Positions 1 to 11,444 are shown, counted from the stretch's first letter. The stretch: 14,882 nucleotides of DNA from Anaerolineales bacterium (GCA_017999235.1 JAGOBN010000027.1:1-14882), one strand, 5' to 3'. Translations and numbers: made by a program. Notes: generated by a model not told the origin, from the letters alone.

Positions 1-349
1 GGTCCGGCCCGCTGAGATGGAAGAAGCTGAGGGCGTGGCTCTGCACGATCTGGCCCCAGTTCATCAGCCGGCGCAGCTTTTCGGCGGCCGTGGGGATGCG
101 CACTCCCAGGATGGTGTCGCCGGCCTTGGCCGAAGCCATCAGATGGCTCACCGGGCAGATGCCGCAGATGCGGGCCGTGATGCTGGGCATTTCCCAGAAC
201 AGCCGGCCTTCGCAGAACTTCTCGAAGCCGCGAAACTCCGTGACGTGGAAGCGCGCGTCGGCCACCTGGCCGTCGTCGTCCAGGTGCAGCGAGATCTTGG
301 CGTGGCCTTCGATGCGGGTGACGGGATCGATCACGATGGATTGAGACAT
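1..349 (-). CDS. hoxH: HoxH, large subunit of NAD-linked [NiFe]-hydrogenase, set 1 (3' end cut by window edge)
   Basis: Catalytic large subunit carrying the NiFe(CN)2CO site, where H2 is split or formed in the cytoplasm. Only the first 116 codons are visible. They start with the family signature [12 protein letters not shown] and contain the L1 nickel-binding motif [10 protein letters not shown], with C62 and C65 as the first two NiFe thiolate ligands. The C-terminal L2 motif (DPCxxCxxH) would lie beyond the left edge. The start is the ATG at 349, one base after the hoxY stop and preceded by a GGAG Shine-Dalgarno sequence, which implies tight translational coupling. It aligns without gaps to HoxH of set 2 over the whole visible stretch (for example [24 protein letters not shown]), with many substitutions elsewhere. 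Assignment to the HoxH type (group 3d) rests on the linked diaphorase genes. Confidence 0.95.
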   Translation of the reverse strand, partial: MSQSIVIDPVTRIEGHAKISLHLDDDGQVADARFHVTEFRGFEKFCEGRLFWEMPSITARICGICPVSHLMASAKAGDTILGVRIPTAAEKLRRLMNWGQIVQSHALSFFHLSGPD

Positions 350-350
350 A

Positions 351-896
351 CTACGCTCCGAAGGTCCTGAGTTTGGGTTCGAGCATCACCGGCTGGCCCG
401 CCAGCAGCGCGCTGACCGCGGCCCAGATGCGCTCCGGCTCAGGCGGGCAGCCGGGGATATAGGCGTCCACGGTGATCACTTGATGCAGGGGCAGGACCCG
501 GGCCAGCAGCGCCGGCATGACGTGGTCCGGCTGGCCCCCGCGCGGCAGCTGCTGGCCCGGCCCTTCGCGGTAGACGGCCGTCAGCAGGTCGTCCACGCCC
601 AGGCGGTTGCGCAGCGAGGTGACGTTGCCGGTCACGGCGCAATCGCCAAAGCTCACCACGATCCGGCTGCGCGCGCGGATCTGGTGGGCCAGTTCTTCAT
701 GATCCACATTGGCGACCGCGCCCTCCACCAGGGTCACGTCCACGTTCTCCGGAAAGACTTTGACATCCGCGATCGGGCTGTAGACCAGGTCGGCCGCGCC
801 CAGCAGGTCAATCAGTTTCTCGTTGAGGTCCAAAAAGCTCATGTGGCAGCCGGAACAGCCGCCCAGCCAGGCCGTGGCCAAACGAATTTTGCTCAT
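351..896 (-). CDS. hoxY: HoxY, small subunit of NAD-linked [NiFe]-hydrogenase, set 1
   Basis: Small hydrogenase subunit of 181 residues. It holds the single proximal [4Fe-4S] cluster that passes electrons from the HoxH NiFe site to the diaphorase. The candidate ligands are C14 and C17 in [13 protein letters not shown]86 in FGDCAVTGN and C150 in IPGCPP. The length is typical of HoxY, which lacks the extra Fe-S domain and Tat signal of membrane-bound hydrogenase small subunits. The reading frame is open further upstream, but the ATG at 896 ([10 protein letters not shown]) matches the start of the set 2 paralogue and follows a GGAG motif, so I chose it. It sits 13 bases after hoxU and one base before hoxH. 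Confidence 0.95.
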   Translation of the reverse strand: MSKIRLATAWLGGCSGCHMSFLDLNEKLIDLLGAADLVYSPIADVKVFPENVDVTLVEGAVANVDHEELAHQIRARSRIVVSFGDCAVTGNVTSLRNRLGVDDLLTAVYREGPGQQLPRGGQPDHVMPALLARVLPLHQVITVDAYIPGCPPEPERIWAAVSALLAGQPVMLEPKLRTFGA

Positions 897-909
897 GACG
901 GTGCTTCTC

Positions 910-1629
910 CTACCACACCCACTCGCGCTTGGTGCGCCCGCGGATGATCCAACCCACAAAGTCGTGCTGCTTGGCCATCTCGGCCACGGTGGCGCCCTTC
1001 TCAAACAGCGCGCCGGTCGGGCAGACCTGCACGCACTTGCCGCAGCTGGTGCACGACGGGCTCTGGCCCCACGGCCGGCTCAAGTCGGTGATGACGTGCG
1101 CCTGGATGCCGCGGCCGGCGATATCCCAGGTGTGCGCGCCTTCCACTTCGTCGCACACCCGCACGCAGCGCGTGCACAGCACGCAGCGGTTATGGTCCAG
1201 CACAAAGCGTTGGTGGCTGGCGTCCATGCCCAGTTCGGGGTGCAGATAGGGGAAGCGCACATGGTCGACACCCAGCGTGGCGGCCATCCATTGCAGATCG
1301 CAGTGGCCGTTGACCACGCACACCGCGCAGACGTGGTTGCGTTCGGCCAGCAGCAGTTCAACCACCATGCGCCGGTAGGCTTCCAGCTCCGGCGTGTGCG
1401 TGCGGACCACCATGCCTTCGGTCACCGGGGCCACGCAGGCGGCCACAGGGCGCGGCGCGCCCTGGACTTCGACCGCGCACAGCCGGCAGCCGCCGCGCTC
1501 GCTGAGGCCGTCCATGTGGCACAGCGTGGGGAGCTCGATCTTCTGTTCGCGGATCACGTCCAGCAGGGTCTGGTCCGCGCGGGCGCTGATAAGTTCGCCG
1601 TTCAACGTAAGGGTGATGACGGTTTCCAT
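910..1629 (-). CDS. hoxU: HoxU, Fe-S subunit of hydrogenase diaphorase, set 1
   Basis: Electron-transfer subunit of 239 residues, homologous to the N-terminal part of NuoG of complex I. It links HoxF and HoxY. A 2Fe-2S ferredoxin domain has C37, C48, C51 and C65. A central NuoG-type 4Fe-4S segment has C101, C104 and C110 in [14 protein letters not shown], with H99 nearby. A bacterial-type double-cluster ferredoxin domain follows, with C149, C152, C155, C159 and C193, C196, C199, C203 ([14 protein letters not shown]). The start is the ATG at 1629 ([11 protein letters not shown]), two bases after the hoxF stop, with AAGGAGG upstream. The longer open frame overlaps hoxF and has no family similarity. 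The C-terminal tail, ending REWVW, differs from that of the set 2 copy. Confidence 0.95.
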   Translation of the reverse strand: METVITLTLNGELISARADQTLLDVIREQKIELPTLCHMDGLSERGGCRLCAVEVQGAPRPVAACVAPVTEGMVVRTHTPELEAYRRMVVELLLAERNHVCAVCVVNGHCDLQWMAATLGVDHVRFPYLHPELGMDASHQRFVLDHNRCVLCTRCVRVCDEVEGAHTWDIAGRGIQAHVITDLSRPWGQSPSCTSCGKCVQVCPTGALFEKGATVAEMAKQHDFVGWIIRGRTKREWVW

Positions 1630-1631
1630 GA

Positions 1632-3272
<1,641 letters not shown>

Positions 3273-3284
3273 GCGGCGGCCTCC

Positions 3285-3830
3285 TTACTTAGCCGGCTCG
3301 GGCTCGGTGGGGCGGGCGTGCAACAGCGCTTCGCGCACCCGCTTTAGGGTGCTCTCGGCCGTCTCTTTGCCATGGACGGTGCCATCCATCACCACGACTG
3401 GCGCCAGGCCGCAGCTGCCCACGCAGCGCGCCTGGGCCAAGCTCAGCTTCTTGTCCGCCGTGGTCTGGCCGGGCTTGAGACCGTATTCTTGCTCCAGCGC
3501 CGCCAGAACCTCACCCGATTTCTTCACGTAGCAGGCGGTCCCCAGGCACACGATGCAGGTGTGCTCGCCCTGCGGCTTGAGCGAGAAGAAGTGGTAGAAC
3601 GTGGCCACGCCGTACACCCAGCTCAACGGCAATTTGAGCTGCTGCGCGGCGTACAGCAGCACGTCATCATCCAGGTAGCCGAAGGCCTCCTGGGCGGTGT
3701 GCAGGACTTCGATGAGCGCGTCCTGCCGAAATTGCAGGCGTTTGAGGGCGCGGTCGATGAGCTTGAAGCGCGCGTCGCCGCTGGGGTGTTCGGCTTCGGG
3801 CTTGGGCCGGGGAGGGGCGTTGACCGACAT
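3285..3830 (-). CDS. hoxE: HoxE, NuoE-like 2Fe-2S subunit of hydrogenase diaphorase, set 1
   Basis: Thioredoxin-fold 2Fe-2S protein of 181 residues, homologous to NuoE of complex I and the first gene of this set. The helical N-terminal region carries the [14 protein letters not shown] segment typical of NuoE. The cluster ligands are C95 and C100 (VCLGTAC) and C136 and C140 ([10 protein letters not shown]). HoxE is present in the five-subunit hydrogenases (cyanobacterial type) and absent from the classic four-subunit soluble hydrogenase of Cupriavidus, so this enzyme is of the HoxEFUYH kind. The start at 3830 has a GGAG ribosome site. Compared with the set 2 HoxE it has a longer proline-rich N-terminus and a short charged C-terminal tail. 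A Rex-like palindrome lies 16 bases before the start codon. Confidence 0.95.
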   Translation of the reverse strand: MSVNAPPRPKPEAEHPSGDARFKLIDRALKRLQFRQDALIEVLHTAQEAFGYLDDDVLLYAAQQLKLPLSWVYGVATFYHFFSLKPQGEHTCIVCLGTACYVKKSGEVLAALEQEYGLKPGQTTADKKLSLAQARCVGSCGLAPVVVMDGTVHGKETAESTLKRVREALLHARPTEPEPAK

Positions 3831-3846
3831 GGATTGTCTCCGCTGT

Positions 3847-3864
3847 TTGTGAAAAATAGAACAA
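3847..3864. promoter_or_regulatory. Candidate Rex-type (or CRP/FNR-type) operator before hox set 1
   Basis: The 18 bases TTGTGAAAAATAGAACAA match 11 of the 14 defined positions of the Rex consensus TTGTGAA-N4-TTCACAA. The left half is perfect and the right half is weak. The site lies 16 bases in front of hoxE, where a bound repressor could block initiation or early elongation. Rex senses the NADH/NAD+ ratio, which would suit an NAD-linked hydrogenase. CRP/FNR sites (TGTGA-N6-TCACA) have the same spacing, so the regulator family cannot be decided from sequence alone. A similar, more symmetric site lies in front of hox set 2 (8929-8946). Confidence 0.4.
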
Positions 3865-3943
3865 TTGGCGACTTAGGATAGCGAGTGGGGCGCTATTTCC
3901 TGAGTGCCATCTATCCATCTTGCTGAGGTCAGATGTCACACCC

Positions 3944-3972
3944 CGCCCTGGCCGCCGCCGGCCCCTGGGGCG
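3944..3972 (-). terminator. Possible GC-rich hairpin after hox set 2 (weak)
   Basis: Just downstream of the set 2 hoxH stop codon (read on the minus strand), CGCCC and GGGCG can pair around an inner GGCC/GGCC pairing. No T-run follows, so this is at best a weak or factor-dependent terminator or an mRNA-stabilising hairpin. The rest of the 158-bp gap between the two sets (3831-3988) holds the palindrome at 3847-3864 and no convincing -35/-10 pair. Read-through from set 2 into set 1 therefore remains possible. Confidence 0.3.
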
Positions 3973-3988
3973 TTTGGGTAAGAACGGG

Positions 3989-5410
<1,422 letters not shown>

Positions 5411-5419
5411 GGCGGTCTC

Positions 5420-5953
5420 CTACGCCCCAAAGCGCGTCAACGCGTTGACGTCCAGCGGCCGGCCGTCCACCAGCGCCGTCAGCGCCGCGAAGATGGTGTC
5501 GGCCGAGGGCGGGCAGCCCGGCAGATGCACGTCCACGGTCACATAATCATGCACCGGGCGCGCGCGCGGCAGCAGCGGCGGCACGCCCAGGCTGGGCAGT
5601 TGGGGCTGCAGGGTGACGTTTTCAAAATACGCGCGCCGTTCCACCGCGGCCACGCCGCAGGGATTGCGCATGGCCGGCACGTTGGCGGTCACGGCGCAAT
5701 CCCCCAGCGCCACCAGGGTTTTGGTATGGGCGCGGACCTGGCGGAGCTTGTCGAGGTCGTCTTGATTGCTGACGGCACCTTCCACCAAGGTCAGATCGAC
5801 CATTGCTGGAAAGACTTTGTTATCCACCAGCGGGCTGTAGACGAGATCGACTTTTTCGGCCAGCGCCAGCAACCGCTCGTCAATATCCAGAAATGACATA
5901 TGGCAGCCGGAGCAGCCATCCAGCCAAACCGTCGCCAGGGTGAGCTTATTCAT
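5420..5953 (-). CDS. hoxY: HoxY, small subunit of NAD-linked [NiFe]-hydrogenase, set 2
   Basis: Small subunit of 177 residues carrying one proximal [4Fe-4S] cluster. The ligands are C14 and C17 ([12 protein letters not shown]), C86 (LGDCAVTAN) and C147 (LPGCPP). An additional cysteine, C99 in RNPCGVAA, is absent from the set 1 copy. The start at 5953 lies inside the end of hoxU (8-bp overlap) behind a GGAGGAGG sequence, so the two genes are translationally coupled. Compared with the set 1 HoxY, the N-terminal half is well conserved. The stretch between residues 100 and 135 differs in both sequence and length, and it lies in the region leading to the fourth cluster ligand. Confidence 0.95.
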   Translation of the reverse strand: MNKLTLATVWLDGCSGCHMSFLDIDERLLALAEKVDLVYSPLVDNKVFPAMVDLTLVEGAVSNQDDLDKLRQVRAHTKTLVALGDCAVTANVPAMRNPCGVAAVERRAYFENVTLQPQLPSLGVPPLLPRARPVHDYVTVDVHLPGCPPSADTIFAALTALVDGRPLDVNALTRFGA

Positions 5954-6671
5954 CGCCGCCCTCCTCCCGCATGGCCGTCAATTGCGCCAGGAAGGCGCGG
6001 TGTTTCACCAGTTCGGCGGCCGCCACGCCTTTCTTGAAGAGCGCGCCGGTCGGGCAGACTTGCACGCACTTGCCGCAGCTGGTGCAGGTGTCGGATTGGC
6101 CCCAGGGGATGTCCAGGTCGGCCACCACGTGCGCGTCGCTGCCGCGGCCGGCCAGGTCCCAGACGTGCGCGCCTTCCACTTCATCGCAGACGCGCACGCA
6201 GCGCGTACACAGCACGCAGCGGTTGTGGTCCAGGCCAAAGCGCTCATGGCTGGCGTCCACGCCCAGGCTGGGATTCCGGTAGGGGAAATCGACATACGTC
6301 ACCCCCACCTGCCGCGCCAGCGTCTGCAGATCACAGTGGCCGTTGGCCACGCAGACCGAGCAGATGTGGTTGCGCTCGGCGAAGAGCAGCTCCACCGTCA
6401 TCTTGCGGTAGCGGTCCAGGCGTTCGGACCGGGTTAAGACTTCCAGGCCCTCGGCAATGTGGGTGACGCAGGCCGCGAACAGTTTGGCCGAGCCCTTAAT
6501 CTCCACCAGGCACAGCCGGCAGGCGCCGATGGCGCTTAGGCTCTCCAAAAAGCACAGGGTGGGGATGTGCAGGCCGTTCTCGCGCGCCACCTGCAGGATG
6601 GTTTCGCCGGCCCGGCCGGTGACATCCTGGCCGTCGATCTTGAAGGTAAGGACTTGGCTCGGGGTCATCAT
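5946..6671 (-). CDS. hoxU: HoxU, Fe-S subunit of hydrogenase diaphorase, set 2
   Basis: NuoG-like electron-transfer subunit of 241 residues joining the flavin subunit to the hydrogenase module. The 2Fe-2S domain has C40, C51, C54 and C68. The central 4Fe-4S segment has C104, C107 and C113 ([14 protein letters not shown]). The two-cluster ferredoxin domain has C152, C155, C158, C162 and C196, C199, C202, C206. Two ATG codons stand side by side at 6671 and 6668. I chose the first because it makes the ATGA overlap with the hoxF stop and is better spaced from the AAGGAG sequence; the second cannot be excluded. The frame is open further upstream inside hoxF, without family similarity there. The tail ends in EEGGDE, unlike the aromatic tail of the set 1 copy. 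Confidence 0.94.
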   Translation of the reverse strand: MMTPSQVLTFKIDGQDVTGRAGETILQVARENGLHIPTLCFLESLSAIGACRLCLVEIKGSAKLFAACVTHIAEGLEVLTRSERLDRYRKMTVELLFAERNHICSVCVANGHCDLQTLARQVGVTYVDFPYRNPSLGVDASHERFGLDHNRCVLCTRCVRVCDEVEGAHVWDLAGRGSDAHVVADLDIPWGQSDTCTSCGKCVQVCPTGALFKKGVAAAELVKHRAFLAQLTAMREEGGDE

Positions 6672-8302
6672 GGCCGGGTCTCCTTCCCGCCGGAGGCCGG
6701 CGCGGCGGAGGCGCTCAGCCGGGCTTCGTATTCCGGCCGGAAGTAGCGCAAGGTGCTGAGCACCGGGTTGGGGGCGTTCTGGCCCAGGCCGCACAGGCTG
6801 GTGTGTTTGACCATGTCGCACAGCGCTTCAAGCCGCTCGAGGTCGCGGGGCGTCCCCTGGCCGGCGCTGATGAGCTCCAGCAGGCCATGCATCTGGGCGG
6901 TGCCGGCCCGGCAGGGCACGCACTTGCCGCAGCTTTCCGACTGGCAGAATTCGATGAAGAACTTGGCCACATCCACCATCGACGACGAGTCGTCGATGAC
7001 GATCATGCCGCCCGAGCCCATGATGGAGCCGACCGAGGCCAGGGATTCGTAGTCCACGGCCATATCCAGGTACTCGGCCGGGATGCAGCCCCCGCTGGGG
7101 CCGCCGGTCTGCACGGCCTTGAACTGCCGGCCGTCCGGGATGCCGCCGCCGATGTCGTAGATGATCTCGCGCAGGGTCATGCCCATCGGCACTTCGATCA
7201 GGCCGGTGTTGTGCACCCGCCCGGTCAGCGCGAAGACTTTGGTGCCTTTGCTCTTGCTGGTGCCAATGCCCGCGAACCAGTCCGCGCCCCGGCGCAGGAG
7301 GGTGGGCACGTTGGCGTAAGTCTCGACGTTGTTGATCAGCGTTGGCTGCCGCCACAAGCCGCTCTCGGCGGGGAAGGGCGGGCGCGGGCGCGGATTGCCG
7401 CGTTTGCCCTCGATGGACGCCATGAGCGCGGTCTCTTCGCCGCACACAAAAGCGCCGGCGCCCAGGCGCACTTCTACCCGGAAGGTGAAGGCCGTGCCGC
7501 CGATGTTGGCGCCCAGCAGCCCGTGGGCGCGGGCCTGGTTGATGGCCTGTTTGAGGCGTTTGACGGCCAGCGGGTATTCGGCGCGCACATAGAGATAGCC
7601 TTCCGTCGCGCCGACGGCGTACGCGGCGATGGCCATGCCCTCCAGCACGCGGTGCGGGTCGCTTTCCATGACGCTGCGATCCATGAAGGCGCCCGGATCG
7701 CCCTCATCGCCGTTGCAGACCACGTACTTGCGGCTGCCCGCCGCCTTGGCCACCGTGCGCCACTTGAGGCCGGCCGGGTAGCCGGCGCCGCCGCGCCCGC
7801 GCAAGCCGCTCTTAACCAGCTCCTCGATGACCTCGCCGGGCGTCATCTCGGTCAACACGTTCAGCAAAGCCGCGTAGCCGCCGGCGGCGATGTAGTCTTC
7901 CAGGCGCTCCGGGTCAATGTTGCCGGAGTTTTCCAGGACAATCTTGAGCTGGCGTTTGAAGAAAGGCTGTTCGGTGTCGCACTTGAGGCGCGCCACCGGC
8001 TCGGCCCCCAGACTGTTGACAATCGCGTGGGCGTCCGCGGGCTGGACCTGCTTATACAGATGCCCGTCGGGTTTGACCGTCACCAGCGGCCCCAGCGCGC
8101 ACAGGCCCGGACAGCCCACGCCGCGCACCTGGCATTTGGCCCCGACCGGATGCCGGGTGGCGGCCTGCTCGAGCGCGGTCTTAAGTTTGTCGCTCTGCAA
8201 GGCCAGGCAGGTGGTGCCCAGACAGACATCCAGCGTGTGCGGCAGATGGGCCCGGGCCTGGGTCTCTTTGGCGACGATTTTGTCGAGGTCTTCGGGGGTC
8301 AT
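6668..8302 (-). CDS. hoxF: HoxF, NAD(H)- and FMN-binding diaphorase subunit, set 2
   Basis: Flavoprotein subunit of 544 residues. The N-terminal 2Fe-2S thioredoxin-like domain has C27, C32, C64 and C68 (VCLGTTC and GCPGLC), at exactly the same residue numbers as in set 1. The nucleotide loop is [11 protein letters not shown] (167-177). The FMN-region motif is [13 protein letters not shown]. The C-terminal 4Fe-4S ligands are C458, C461, C464 ([13 protein letters not shown]) and C504 ([11 protein letters not shown]). The start at 8302 (MTPEDLDK) shares ATGA with the hoxE stop and has AAGGAGG before it. The frame continues open upstream but there overlaps hoxE. The core is highly similar to the set 1 HoxF, while the first 110 residues differ strongly apart from the cluster ligands. 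Confidence 0.96.
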   Translation of the reverse strand: MTPEDLDKIVAKETQARAHLPHTLDVCLGTTCLALQSDKLKTALEQAATRHPVGAKCQVRGVGCPGLCALGPLVTVKPDGHLYKQVQPADAHAIVNSLGAEPVARLKCDTEQPFFKRQLKIVLENSGNIDPERLEDYIAAGGYAALLNVLTEMTPGEVIEELVKSGLRGRGGAGYPAGLKWRTVAKAAGSRKYVVCNGDEGDPGAFMDRSVMESDPHRVLEGMAIAAYAVGATEGYLYVRAEYPLAVKRLKQAINQARAHGLLGANIGGTAFTFRVEVRLGAGAFVCGEETALMASIEGKRGNPRPRPPFPAESGLWRQPTLINNVETYANVPTLLRRGADWFAGIGTSKSKGTKVFALTGRVHNTGLIEVPMGMTLREIIYDIGGGIPDGRQFKAVQTGGPSGGCIPAEYLDMAVDYESLASVGSIMGSGGMIVIDDSSSMVDVAKFFIEFCQSESCGKCVPCRAGTAQMHGLLELISAGQGTPRDLERLEALCDMVKHTSLCGLGQNAPNPVLSTLRYFRPEYEARLSASAAPASGGKETRP

Positions 8303-8790
8303 TGCGCGCCCTCCTTCAGCCGGGTGAGCATCTGGCTGGCGGTGACCTTGGGGATCACCTGACCATCCACCACGCCGGCTGGCGCCAGGCCGCACGAGCC
8401 GATGCAGCGCACGGCCAGGAGCGAGACTTTGCCATCCAGGGTGGTCTCGCCCGCCTTAACGCCCAGTTCCTGCTCCAGCTCCGCCATCAGCTGGCCGGAG
8501 CCCTTGATATAGCAGGCGGTTCCCAGACACACCACACAGGTGTGCGCGCCCGGCGGCTTCATGGTGAAGTAGTTGTAGAACGTGGCAACACCCAGGGTCC
8601 GGCTGTACGGGACCCGCAAAGCGCGCGCCACATACTGCAAACCGGGCTTGTCCAGGTAGCCAAAACTCTCCTGCATCGTGTGGAGGGTTTCAATCAGCCC
8701 ATTGGGTTTGTAGTTGTAGCGGCGCATGGTGGCCTCCACCAAACGCCAGCGCTTGTCTTCGGACGGGGCAGCGGGCTTAGGAACCTTCAT
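8299..8790 (-). CDS. hoxE: HoxE, NuoE-like 2Fe-2S subunit of hydrogenase diaphorase, set 2
   Basis: First gene of the upstream set, 163 residues. The thioredoxin-fold 2Fe-2S ligands are C88 and C93 (VCLGTAC) and C129 and C133 ([10 protein letters not shown]). The helical region has [15 protein letters not shown], as in NuoE. I placed the start at the ATG at 8790 ([15 protein letters not shown]), which has AAGGAG in front. An upstream in-frame ATG at 8856 would add 22 residues rich in proline and glycine with no counterpart in the family. The stop overlaps the hoxF start by four bases. It is shorter than the set 1 HoxE at both ends. Confidence 0.95.
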   Translation of the reverse strand: MKVPKPAAPSEDKRWRLVEATMRRYNYKPNGLIETLHTMQESFGYLDKPGLQYVARALRVPYSRTLGVATFYNYFTMKPPGAHTCVVCLGTACYIKGSGQLMAELEQELGVKAGETTLDGKVSLLAVRCIGSCGLAPAGVVDGQVIPKVTASQMLTRLKEGAQ

Positions 8791-8928
8791 GGTGAAGCTC
8801 CTTATGGGGAAGCGCCGGCTGGGTGGCGGCCCAGAACCGGGGCCAAAAGGGGGCACCCTCGGTATAAGGGATGTGGTCAGGGTAGGCCGGGGTTATGGCT
8901 GGCGGGAAGTGGCGAATCGCCCGTCTTC

Positions 8929-8946
8929 TTGTGCAATGTGTCACAA
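8929..8946. promoter_or_regulatory. Candidate Rex-type (or CRP/FNR-type) operator between hox set 2 and the PLP-enzyme gene
   Basis: The sequence TTGTGCAATGTGTCACAA has perfect TTGTG and CACAA arms. It matches 12 of 14 defined positions of the Rex consensus TTGTGAA-N4-TTCACAA. It also fits TGTGA-N6-TCACA (CRP/FNR) with one mismatch. It lies in the 280-bp divergent region, 138 bases before hoxE and 124 bases before the plus-strand gene, so it could act on either side. I see no convincing -35/-10 pair for the hox side, so its position relative to the transcription start is unknown. Confidence 0.45.
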
Positions 8947-9009
8947 ATTGCGGGAGATGGCCTGGCAAAGGCCGGACGGGTTTGGACTGGAAGGCGCCGT
9001 TTTAGGGGT

Positions 9010-9038
9010 GTTACACTTGCGGGCACTTCGCCTATGAA
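9010..9038 (+). promoter_or_regulatory. Possible sigma-70-like promoter of the PLP-enzyme gene
   Basis: GTTACA (9010-9015), a 17-base spacer and TATGAA (9033-9038) match the -35 and -10 consensus at 4 of 6 positions each. Transcription would start near 9045, giving a leader of about 26 bases that carries the GGAGG ribosome site at 9060-9064. This is a plausible but weak prediction in a GC-rich genome. Confidence 0.3.
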
Positions 9039-9070
9039 TTCCGTCTCACCCAGTCTTATGGAGGCTTGCT

Positions 9071-10327
9071 ATGTCGTTTGACATCTCTGCTGTCCGGGCC
9101 GAGTTCCCGGCCCTGGCATCCGGCGCCGTGTTTTTTGACAACCCGGGCGGCACCCAGGTCCCGCGGCGCGTCATCGACCGCATGACGGACTATTACGTGC
9201 GGTGCAACGCCAACCACGGCGGCGCCTTTCCGACCTCCGTCCAATCCGATGCCATCCTGGACGCCGCGCACGCCGCCATGGCGGATCTGCTCAACTGTGA
9301 TCCGGACGAAGTGGTCTTTGGCGCCAACATGACCACGCTCACCTTCCACATCTCGCGGTCGCTGGGCAAGCGGCTCCAGCCCGGCGACGAGATTGTGGTG
9401 ACGCGCTTGGACCATGACGCCAATATTGCGCCGTGGCTGCTGCTGGCTGAGGATCGCGGAGCCGTGATCCGCTGGGTGGATATCCAGGAGGCGGATTGCA
9501 CCTTGCCGCTGGAGGGTTTTCAGGCCGCCATCGGGCCGCGCACCAAGATTGTGGCGGTGGGGTACGCCTCCAACGCGGTGGGGACCATCAACGACGTAGC
9601 GGCCGTGATCGCGCTGGCGCACGCGGCCGGCGCGCTGGCGTATGTGGACGCGGTGCAGTATGCGCCGCACGGCGTGATTGATGTGCGCGCGTTGGACTGT
9701 GATTTCCTGGTCTGTTCGGCGTACAAGTTCTTTGGCCCGCACGCCGGCATCCTGTTCGGCAAACGCGCGCTGCTGGAGGCGCTGCCGGCCTATAAGGTCC
9801 GGCCGGCCACCAATGACCTGCCCGGCAAGTGGGAGACCGGCACCCAGAACCATGAGGGCCTGGCCGGCGTCTTGGGGGCCGTGGAGTATTTGGAGTGGCT
9901 GGGCGAGCCCGCCTACCGCCCGGCGCTGCCGGTCCTGCTGACCAAACCAGATGCGGGCCGGCGCCGGCGCTTGGAGCGGGGCTTGACGGTGCTGGCCGAG
10001 TACGAACGCGAACTGGGGAAGCGGCTTATCGCCGGCCTGCAGACCATCCCCGGTCTAAAGATTCACGGCCTCACCGATCCGGCGCGTTCCGCGCAGCGGG
10101 TGCCGACGGTCTCCTTCACGTTGGCGGGCTGGCATCCGCGCCAAGTCGCCGAGCAATTGGCCGAGCACGGCCTCTATGTGTGGGATGGGAATTATTACGC
10201 GCTGGCCGTGGCGGAGCGCCTGGGCGTGCAGGAGCATGGCGGCATGGTGCGGGTGGGATTGGCCCACTACAACACGGCAGACGAAGTGGATCAGTTGGTG
10301 GCGGTGCTGCGGGAATTTCGACGCTAA
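9071..10327 (+). CDS. Class V aminotransferase-fold PLP enzyme, cysteine desulfurase-like family protein
   Basis: Fold-type I PLP enzyme of 418 residues. The cofactor lysine is K219 in CSAYKFFGPHAG. D193 in YVDAVQYAPHG should bind the pyridine nitrogen, and H115 in RLDHDAN fits the residue that stacks on PLP. ETGTQNHE (255-262) fits the substrate-side loop. It resembles the cysteine desulfurase-like subfamily typified by Vibrio VC1184. SufS-type enzymes have a catalytic cysteine in a GHHCA loop, but here the corresponding C-terminal region reads WDGNYYALAVAE, and there is no cysteine after residue 215. True desulfurase activity is therefore doubtful, and the substrate is unknown. It is the only plus-strand protein gene here, with GGAGG six bases before the ATG. 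It is divergent from the hox operon and followed by a strong hairpin, so it is probably monocistronic. Confidence 0.88.
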   Translation: MSFDISAVRAEFPALASGAVFFDNPGGTQVPRRVIDRMTDYYVRCNANHGGAFPTSVQSDAILDAAHAAMADLLNCDPDEVVFGANMTTLTFHISRSLGKRLQPGDEIVVTRLDHDANIAPWLLLAEDRGAVIRWVDIQEADCTLPLEGFQAAIGPRTKIVAVGYASNAVGTINDVAAVIALAHAAGALAYVDAVQYAPHGVIDVRALDCDFLVCSAYKFFGPHAGILFGKRALLEALPAYKVRPATNDLPGKWETGTQNHEGLAGVLGAVEYLEWLGEPAYRPALPVLLTKPDAGRRRRLERGLTVLAEYERELGKRLIAGLQTIPGLKIHGLTDPARSAQRVPTVSFTLAGWHPRQVAEQLAEHGLYVWDGNYYALAVAERLGVQEHGGMVRVGLAHYNTADEVDQLVAVLREFRR

Positions 10328-10336
10328 GCGATTAAA

Positions 10337-10379
10337 GCGATAAGCGCCCGGGTGAGGGGGGCACCCGGACGCTTATCGC
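10337..10379. terminator. Long GC-rich hairpin downstream of the PLP-enzyme gene
   Basis: GCGATAAGCG (10337-10346) pairs with CGCTTATCGC (10370-10379). After one C/A mismatch, CCGGGTG (10348-10354) pairs with CACCCGG (10362-10368), leaving a 7-base loop. The stem begins 9 bases after the stop codon, which argues for a terminator or a 3' mRNA-stabilising structure. No T-run follows on either strand, so intrinsic termination would be imperfect. Confidence 0.6.
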
Positions 10380-10400
10380 CTATGAGTATACTTGGTTTCG

Positions 10401-10432
10401 CAAAAAGATCAAGAGGCTGAGCTGTCTTTTTG
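10401..10432 (-). terminator. Possible weak A/T-stem hairpin downstream of the tRNA gene
   Basis: CAAAAAGA (10401-10408) and TCTTTTTG (10425-10432) form an 8-bp stem around a 16-base loop. On the minus strand it lies about 60 bases after the tRNA and ends in a run of T. It could help end the tRNA transcript, but the stem is weak and the loop large. The rest of 10380-10493 shows no gene. Confidence 0.25.
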
Positions 10433-10493
10433 ACGCTTGAACACCATTCTCATGCGCGATTAAGCTCGCTATGCACGCGCCTATTCACAACAG

Positions 10494-10565
10494 TGCCCCA
10501 GGCAGGAATTGAACCCACATCAAAGCCTTAGGAGTGCTCTATTCTATCCGTTGAACTACTGGGGC
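10494..10565 (-). tRNA. tRNA-Arg (anticodon CCT)
   Basis: The minus strand folds into a 72-base cloverleaf. The acceptor pairs GCCCCAG with CTGGGGC, with discriminator A. The D arm is GTTC/GAAT with loop AACGGATA containing GG. The anticodon loop CTCCTAA gives CCT, reading AGG (Arg). The variable loop is 4 bases. The T arm is GTGGG/CCTGC with loop TTCAATT. The 3' CCA is not encoded (CTG follows the discriminator), so it must be added by the CCA enzyme. The anticodon stem GAGCA/GGCTT has an A-G mismatch next to the loop (31/39), but the other four pairs hold. The CTCCTAA loop is also that of bacterial tRNA-Arg(CCT), which supports the identity. Confidence 0.9.
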
Positions 10566-10600
10566 GATCTGGCCGGCCGCGGTGAGCCCGCCCGGCGAGG

Positions 10601-10629
10601 ATTATAAACGCTTTCGGCCCGGCTTAAAA
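10601..10629 (-). promoter_or_regulatory. tRNA-Arg promoter
   Basis: On the minus strand a perfect TATAAT (10606 to 10601) lies about 36 bases before the mature tRNA 5' end. Seventeen bases upstream is TTTTAA (10629 to 10624), a poor -35 that overlaps the T-run of the preceding sdh terminator. Transcription would start near 10594, leaving a short 5' leader for RNase P to remove. Confidence 0.5.
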
Positions 10630-10660
10630 GACGACCTCCACGCTTTCAGCGCGGAGGTCA
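10626..10660 (-). terminator. Intrinsic terminator of the sdh operon
   Basis: On the minus strand, 25 bases after the sdhB stop, GACCTCC-GCGCT pairs with AGCGT-GGAGGTC. This gives a 12-bp stem (one G-T wobble) around a 3-base loop (10633-10659), followed by GTCTTTT. The stem and T-run make a standard Rho-independent terminator. It also separates the operon from the tRNA promoter directly downstream. Confidence 0.85.
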
Positions 10661-10684
10661 TTTATTGGGCCGAGGCCGCCCAGG

Positions 10685-11401
<717 letters not shown>

Positions 11402-11444
11402 GATGACCTCATCGATCAGCAGGCGAAAGGCCGCCGGCGGCGGT

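Noticed and set aside
3831..3988. A sigma-70 promoter in the gap between the two hydrogenase sets
   Set aside because: TATCCT and TATTTT are possible -10 elements but neither has a -35 at a proper distance, so I did not list one.
6803..8362. 519-residue open frame on the plus strand opposite hoxF of set 2
   Set aside because: It mirrors the hoxF coding strand, is full of alanine, histidine, glycine and arginine, and has no recognisable motif. Long antisense frames are expected in GC-rich genes.
8791..8856. Upstream in-frame extension of set 2 hoxE to an ATG at 8856
   Set aside because: It would add a proline/glycine-rich stretch not found in the family, and the downstream ATG at 8790 has a better AAGGAG site.
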